Of a stretch of DNA of 7,467 bases, positions 5,951 through 7,467 are shown one piece after another. A model generated the notes under the pieces. The model had not been told where the DNA came from, searched no databases, and saw only the letters and a program-made list of their open reading frames with translations. The DNA comes from Halobacteriales archaeon (GTDB taxonomy: Archaea; Thermoplasmatota; SW-10-69-26; JACQPN01; JAIVGT01): assembly GCA_020201485.1 (NCBI GenBank), contig JAIVGT010000323.1, positions 1-7,467 on the forward strand. Direction: 5' to 3'. Positions within the stretch are counted from its first letter, which is position 1. Each line of letters begins with the position of its first letter. The position numbers were made by a program, and so were the translations under genes.

Positions 5951-5958
5951 CCTATGAG
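5951..5958 (-). promoter_or_regulatory. Possible TATA box for the exporter operon, framed by a dyad
   Basis: Read on the minus strand this is CTCATAGG, centred about 27 bases before the ATPase start at 5928, the position expected for a leaderless archaeal transcript. The match to a TATA consensus is weak. GCCAA (5944-5948) and TTGGC (5961-5965) form a 5-bp inverted repeat centred exactly on it, so a regulator could bind over the box. Confidence 0.35.
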
Positions 5959-5986
5959 GGTTGGCCTGGGCCGCGGCGAGTCACCA

Positions 5987-6001
5987 TGGCATTTCATGCC
6001 A
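5987..6001. promoter_or_regulatory. Dyad TGGCAT-TTC-ATGCCA in the divergent intergenic region
   Basis: TGGCAT (5987-5992) and ATGCCA (5996-6001) are perfect 6-bp inverted arms separated by TTC. The right arm contains the probable ATG of the small membrane protein, and the element lies about 30-45 bases upstream of the exporter TATA-like box. That position would let one bound protein affect both divergent genes. The symmetry is seen directly. Operator function is inferred, and no regulator gene is present in the window. Confidence 0.35.
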
Positions 6002-6328
6002 CCTGCGCGCGCTGCCGGGCGCGTGCGCAGGCTCGCATGGGCGTTGGTGCTGGGCGCGCTGGGCGTGGGCATCGGCGAGCTCGTCCTCGCCTTCCGCTGC
6101 GGAGGGCGCTGCGGCGACATCGGCCTCGACGCCTTCGCGCCCATCGTCGCCGCGCTCGTCGGGGTCGCCGGGCTCGGCATCCGCAAGCCCCAGGTCGCGC
6201 TCGTCGCCGGCGTGCTCGCCCTGCCCCTGGGCGCCTTGTTCGTGGACCCGCTCCTCCTCGGCGAGGGTGGGCTGCTCGTCGTGGGCGGCCTGACGGCGCT
6301 GCCGGATGCGCCCACACCGGCTCCATAA
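5996..6328 (+). CDS. Small multi-pass membrane protein of unknown function
   Basis: 110 residues from ATG 5996, with an in-frame ATG at 5954 as an alternative that adds 14 polar residues. A basic N-terminus (RAAGRVRR) is followed by four hydrophobic segments at about 13-33, 44-62, 66-83 and 85-102, with RK at 63-64 marking a cytoplasmic turn by the positive-inside rule. A CGGRC pair (C35 and C39) sits in the first loop and could hold a metal or a disulfide. The C-terminus is Pro-rich. It diverges from the exporter operon with 67 bases between starts, and its stop overlaps the TATA-like box of the next gene. No family is recognised. The hydrophobic pattern with charged loops supports a real gene over the antisense frames here, but short GC-rich frames often look hydrophobic, so confidence is moderate. 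Confidence 0.6.
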   Translation: MPPARAAGRVRRLAWALVLGALGVGIGELVLAFRCGGRCGDIGLDAFAPIVAALVGVAGLGIRKPQVALVAGVLALPLGALFVDPLLLGEGGLLVVGGLTALPDAPTPAP

Positions 6329-6331
6329 ACG
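6324..6331 (+). promoter_or_regulatory. TATA-like box for the lipoprotein gene
   Basis: CATAAACG is an AT-rich interruption in GC-rich DNA, centred about 33 bases before ATG 6361 and only 6 before the alternative ATG 6334. It supports 6361 as the start, with a leader of roughly 6-7 bases. It overlaps the stop codon (6326-6328) of the preceding small gene, so the lipoprotein can be transcribed independently of it. Confidence 0.4.
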
Positions 6332-6360
6332 TTATGCAGCGGCGCGCGCCCTTCCCGGCG

Positions 6361-7467
6361 ATGCCCCGCGCGGCCCTGGCCCTCGTGCTCCTCGCCCTGC
6401 TCCTCGCCGGCTGCGCGACGCCCGCCAAGCCCCAGGAGCAGGCTGCTCCGGCCGCGGGCGCGCCGCAGCAAGCCGGCTTCGTCAGCCCGGCGGACACGGC
6501 GAACGCCACGAGCGGCGACGGGCAAGGCGCGTTCGCCAAGAGCCTGGACGAGAAGTTCCACACGCACAACTATTGGGGCAGCGCGCTGGAGAAGACGCTC
6601 CTGGACGCGGACGTGCCGAGCAGCGCCCTCCTGCCCTCGCCCACGCCCGGCAACCTGGCGCGCGGCTTCGGCGCGTTCGGGCGGGGCATCGGCCTCACCC
6701 CCTTCGACCTGCCGGAGGGGAGCATCGTGCCCCCGGAGGCGAACCGCCTGACCGTCGCCATCGCCTGGGCGCAGAGCCCGACCATCACCGGCCTGTCCCT
6801 CGCCTACGCCAACGCGAGCAGCCGGCAGCTCCACGTCCTGCCCCAGTTGCCGGAGGGCGGCGGGACCTACGACATCGCGTGCGAGCTGACGAGCAACGAC
6901 ATCCCGCACACCACGGTGAGCAAGTGGCGCTTCGTGCTCCTCCCGCAGCAGGGCCCGCCGCTGCCGGGCGGGCCGTTCGGCGGCGCCCCGGGCGTGTTCA
7001 ACGGCACGGCGCACGTCACGGTCAAGGCCTACCGCAACGACACGCTCTACCTCGCCCCGCCGCACAAGGACTCTTGGGGCGCGAACACGAGCCTGCTCCT
7101 CTACGACGGCGGCCAGGCGGCGCACCAGACGGCGGCCGTGTTCAGCCTCGACGACGCGCTCGCCGCGCCCACCATCCTGCAAGGCGGCGATGCGAGCGAC
7201 GGCTTCGGCGACCTGCCGCTCGCCAACGGCTCCCTCGTCGTGCCGCACACCGGCGTCCTCACCGCGGTCCTGACGTGGCACAACAACAGCACCGCGCCCA
7301 ACCCGGACGACCTCCACCCCGAGCTGCTGTACGCGCCGGCGAACCAGCGCGGCCTGCGCGTGCCGGCGACGGCGACGCGCGACGGGGAGCGTATCACGTA
7401 CACCATCGCCGTGGACCCGAAGGCCTGGGACAGCCCGTACAACCCCGCCTCGCAATGGGCCTTCGTC
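6361..7467 (+). CDS. Sequon-rich lipoprotein of unknown function, truncated by the window edge
   Basis: An open frame of at least 369 codons with no stop before the right edge. From ATG 6361 the protein has a short basic start, a hydrophobic core (about 5-16) and a lipobox LAGC whose cysteine is residue 18 (codon 6412-6414), indicating a lipid-anchored exported protein. ATG 6334 would add nine residues and is less well placed relative to the TATA-like box. After a low-complexity Ala/Gln/Pro tether, the mature region (from about 60) is rich in Thr, Val, Leu and Tyr in strand-like alternation. It contains seven separated N-X-S/T sites (NAT, NAS, NGT, NDT, NTS, NGS, and an overlapping NNS/NST), consistent with archaeal surface N-glycosylation. 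No catalytic motif was recognised. It might be a substrate-binding or envelope-associated protein, but it does not match a classical ABC binding protein by eye, and the exporter nearby does not need one. Confidence 0.8.
   Translation, partial: MPRAALALVLLALLLAGCATPAKPQEQAAPAAGAPQQAGFVSPADTANATSGDGQGAFAKSLDEKFHTHNYWGSALEKTLLDADVPSSALLPSPTPGNLARGFGAFGRGIGLTPFDLPEGSIVPPEANRLTVAIAWAQSPTITGLSLAYANASSRQLHVLPQLPEGGGTYDIACELTSNDIPHTTVSKWRFVLLPQQGPPLPGGPFGGAPGVFNGTAHVTVKAYRNDTLYLAPPHKDSWGANTSLLLYDGGQAAHQTAAVFSLDDALAAPTILQGGDASDGFGDLPLANGSLVVPHTGVLTAVLTWHNNSTAPNPDDLHPELLYAPANQRGLRVPATATRDGERITYTIAVDPKAWDSPYNPASQWAFV

Noticed and set aside
4960..7455. Minus-strand frame of 831 codons covering the ATPase and continuing across the lipoprotein
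   Set aside because: Only the part up to 5928 is family-like. Beyond it the translation is Arg/Ala-rich low complexity, antisense to two better plus-strand genes, as expected where GC-rich codons suppress stops.

Overview
This is a GC-rich window, and nearly all of it is coding. Several features suggest an archaeon. Short TATA-like boxes sit about 26-34 bases before start codons, leaders look very short, and the exported proteins carry many N-X-S/T sequons. A high-GC Thermoplasmatota-type euryarchaeon fits better than a haloarchaeon, because the proteins are not strikingly acidic. That placement is inference, with no marker gene to anchor it.

Layout from left to right. (1) A secreted protein of unknown function (182-970, +), preceded by a hairpin-rich leader whose best ribosome binding site points to a start in a different frame. 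(2) Two paralogous secreted proteins in tandem (1090-2682 and 2965-4131, both +), each with its own promoter. A strong hairpin plus T-tract terminator separates them. Both are built as A-B-linker-A-B: a beta-sandwich-like A module and a B module ending in a shared motif, repeated after a proline-rich linker, with exactly two cysteines at conserved spacing. (3) A convergent two-gene ABC-2 exporter on the minus strand: ATPase 4960-5928, then permease 4176-4958, one base apart. (4) Divergent from the ATPase, a small four-helix membrane protein (5996-6328, +). (5) A lipoprotein that runs off the right edge (6361-7467+, +).

Every product except the ATPase is exported or membrane-bound, so this looks like a cell-envelope region. 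The ABC pair is the only part with a confident molecular function (ATP-driven export of an unknown substrate). Nothing in the sequence ties the secreted paralogs to the exporter except proximity. They converge on each other and are transcribed separately. The paralog pair is the part most likely to be undescribed. No RNA gene, insertion sequence, CRISPR array or origin was seen. The longest stretches without a gene are 1-181 and 2683-2964, and both are described below.
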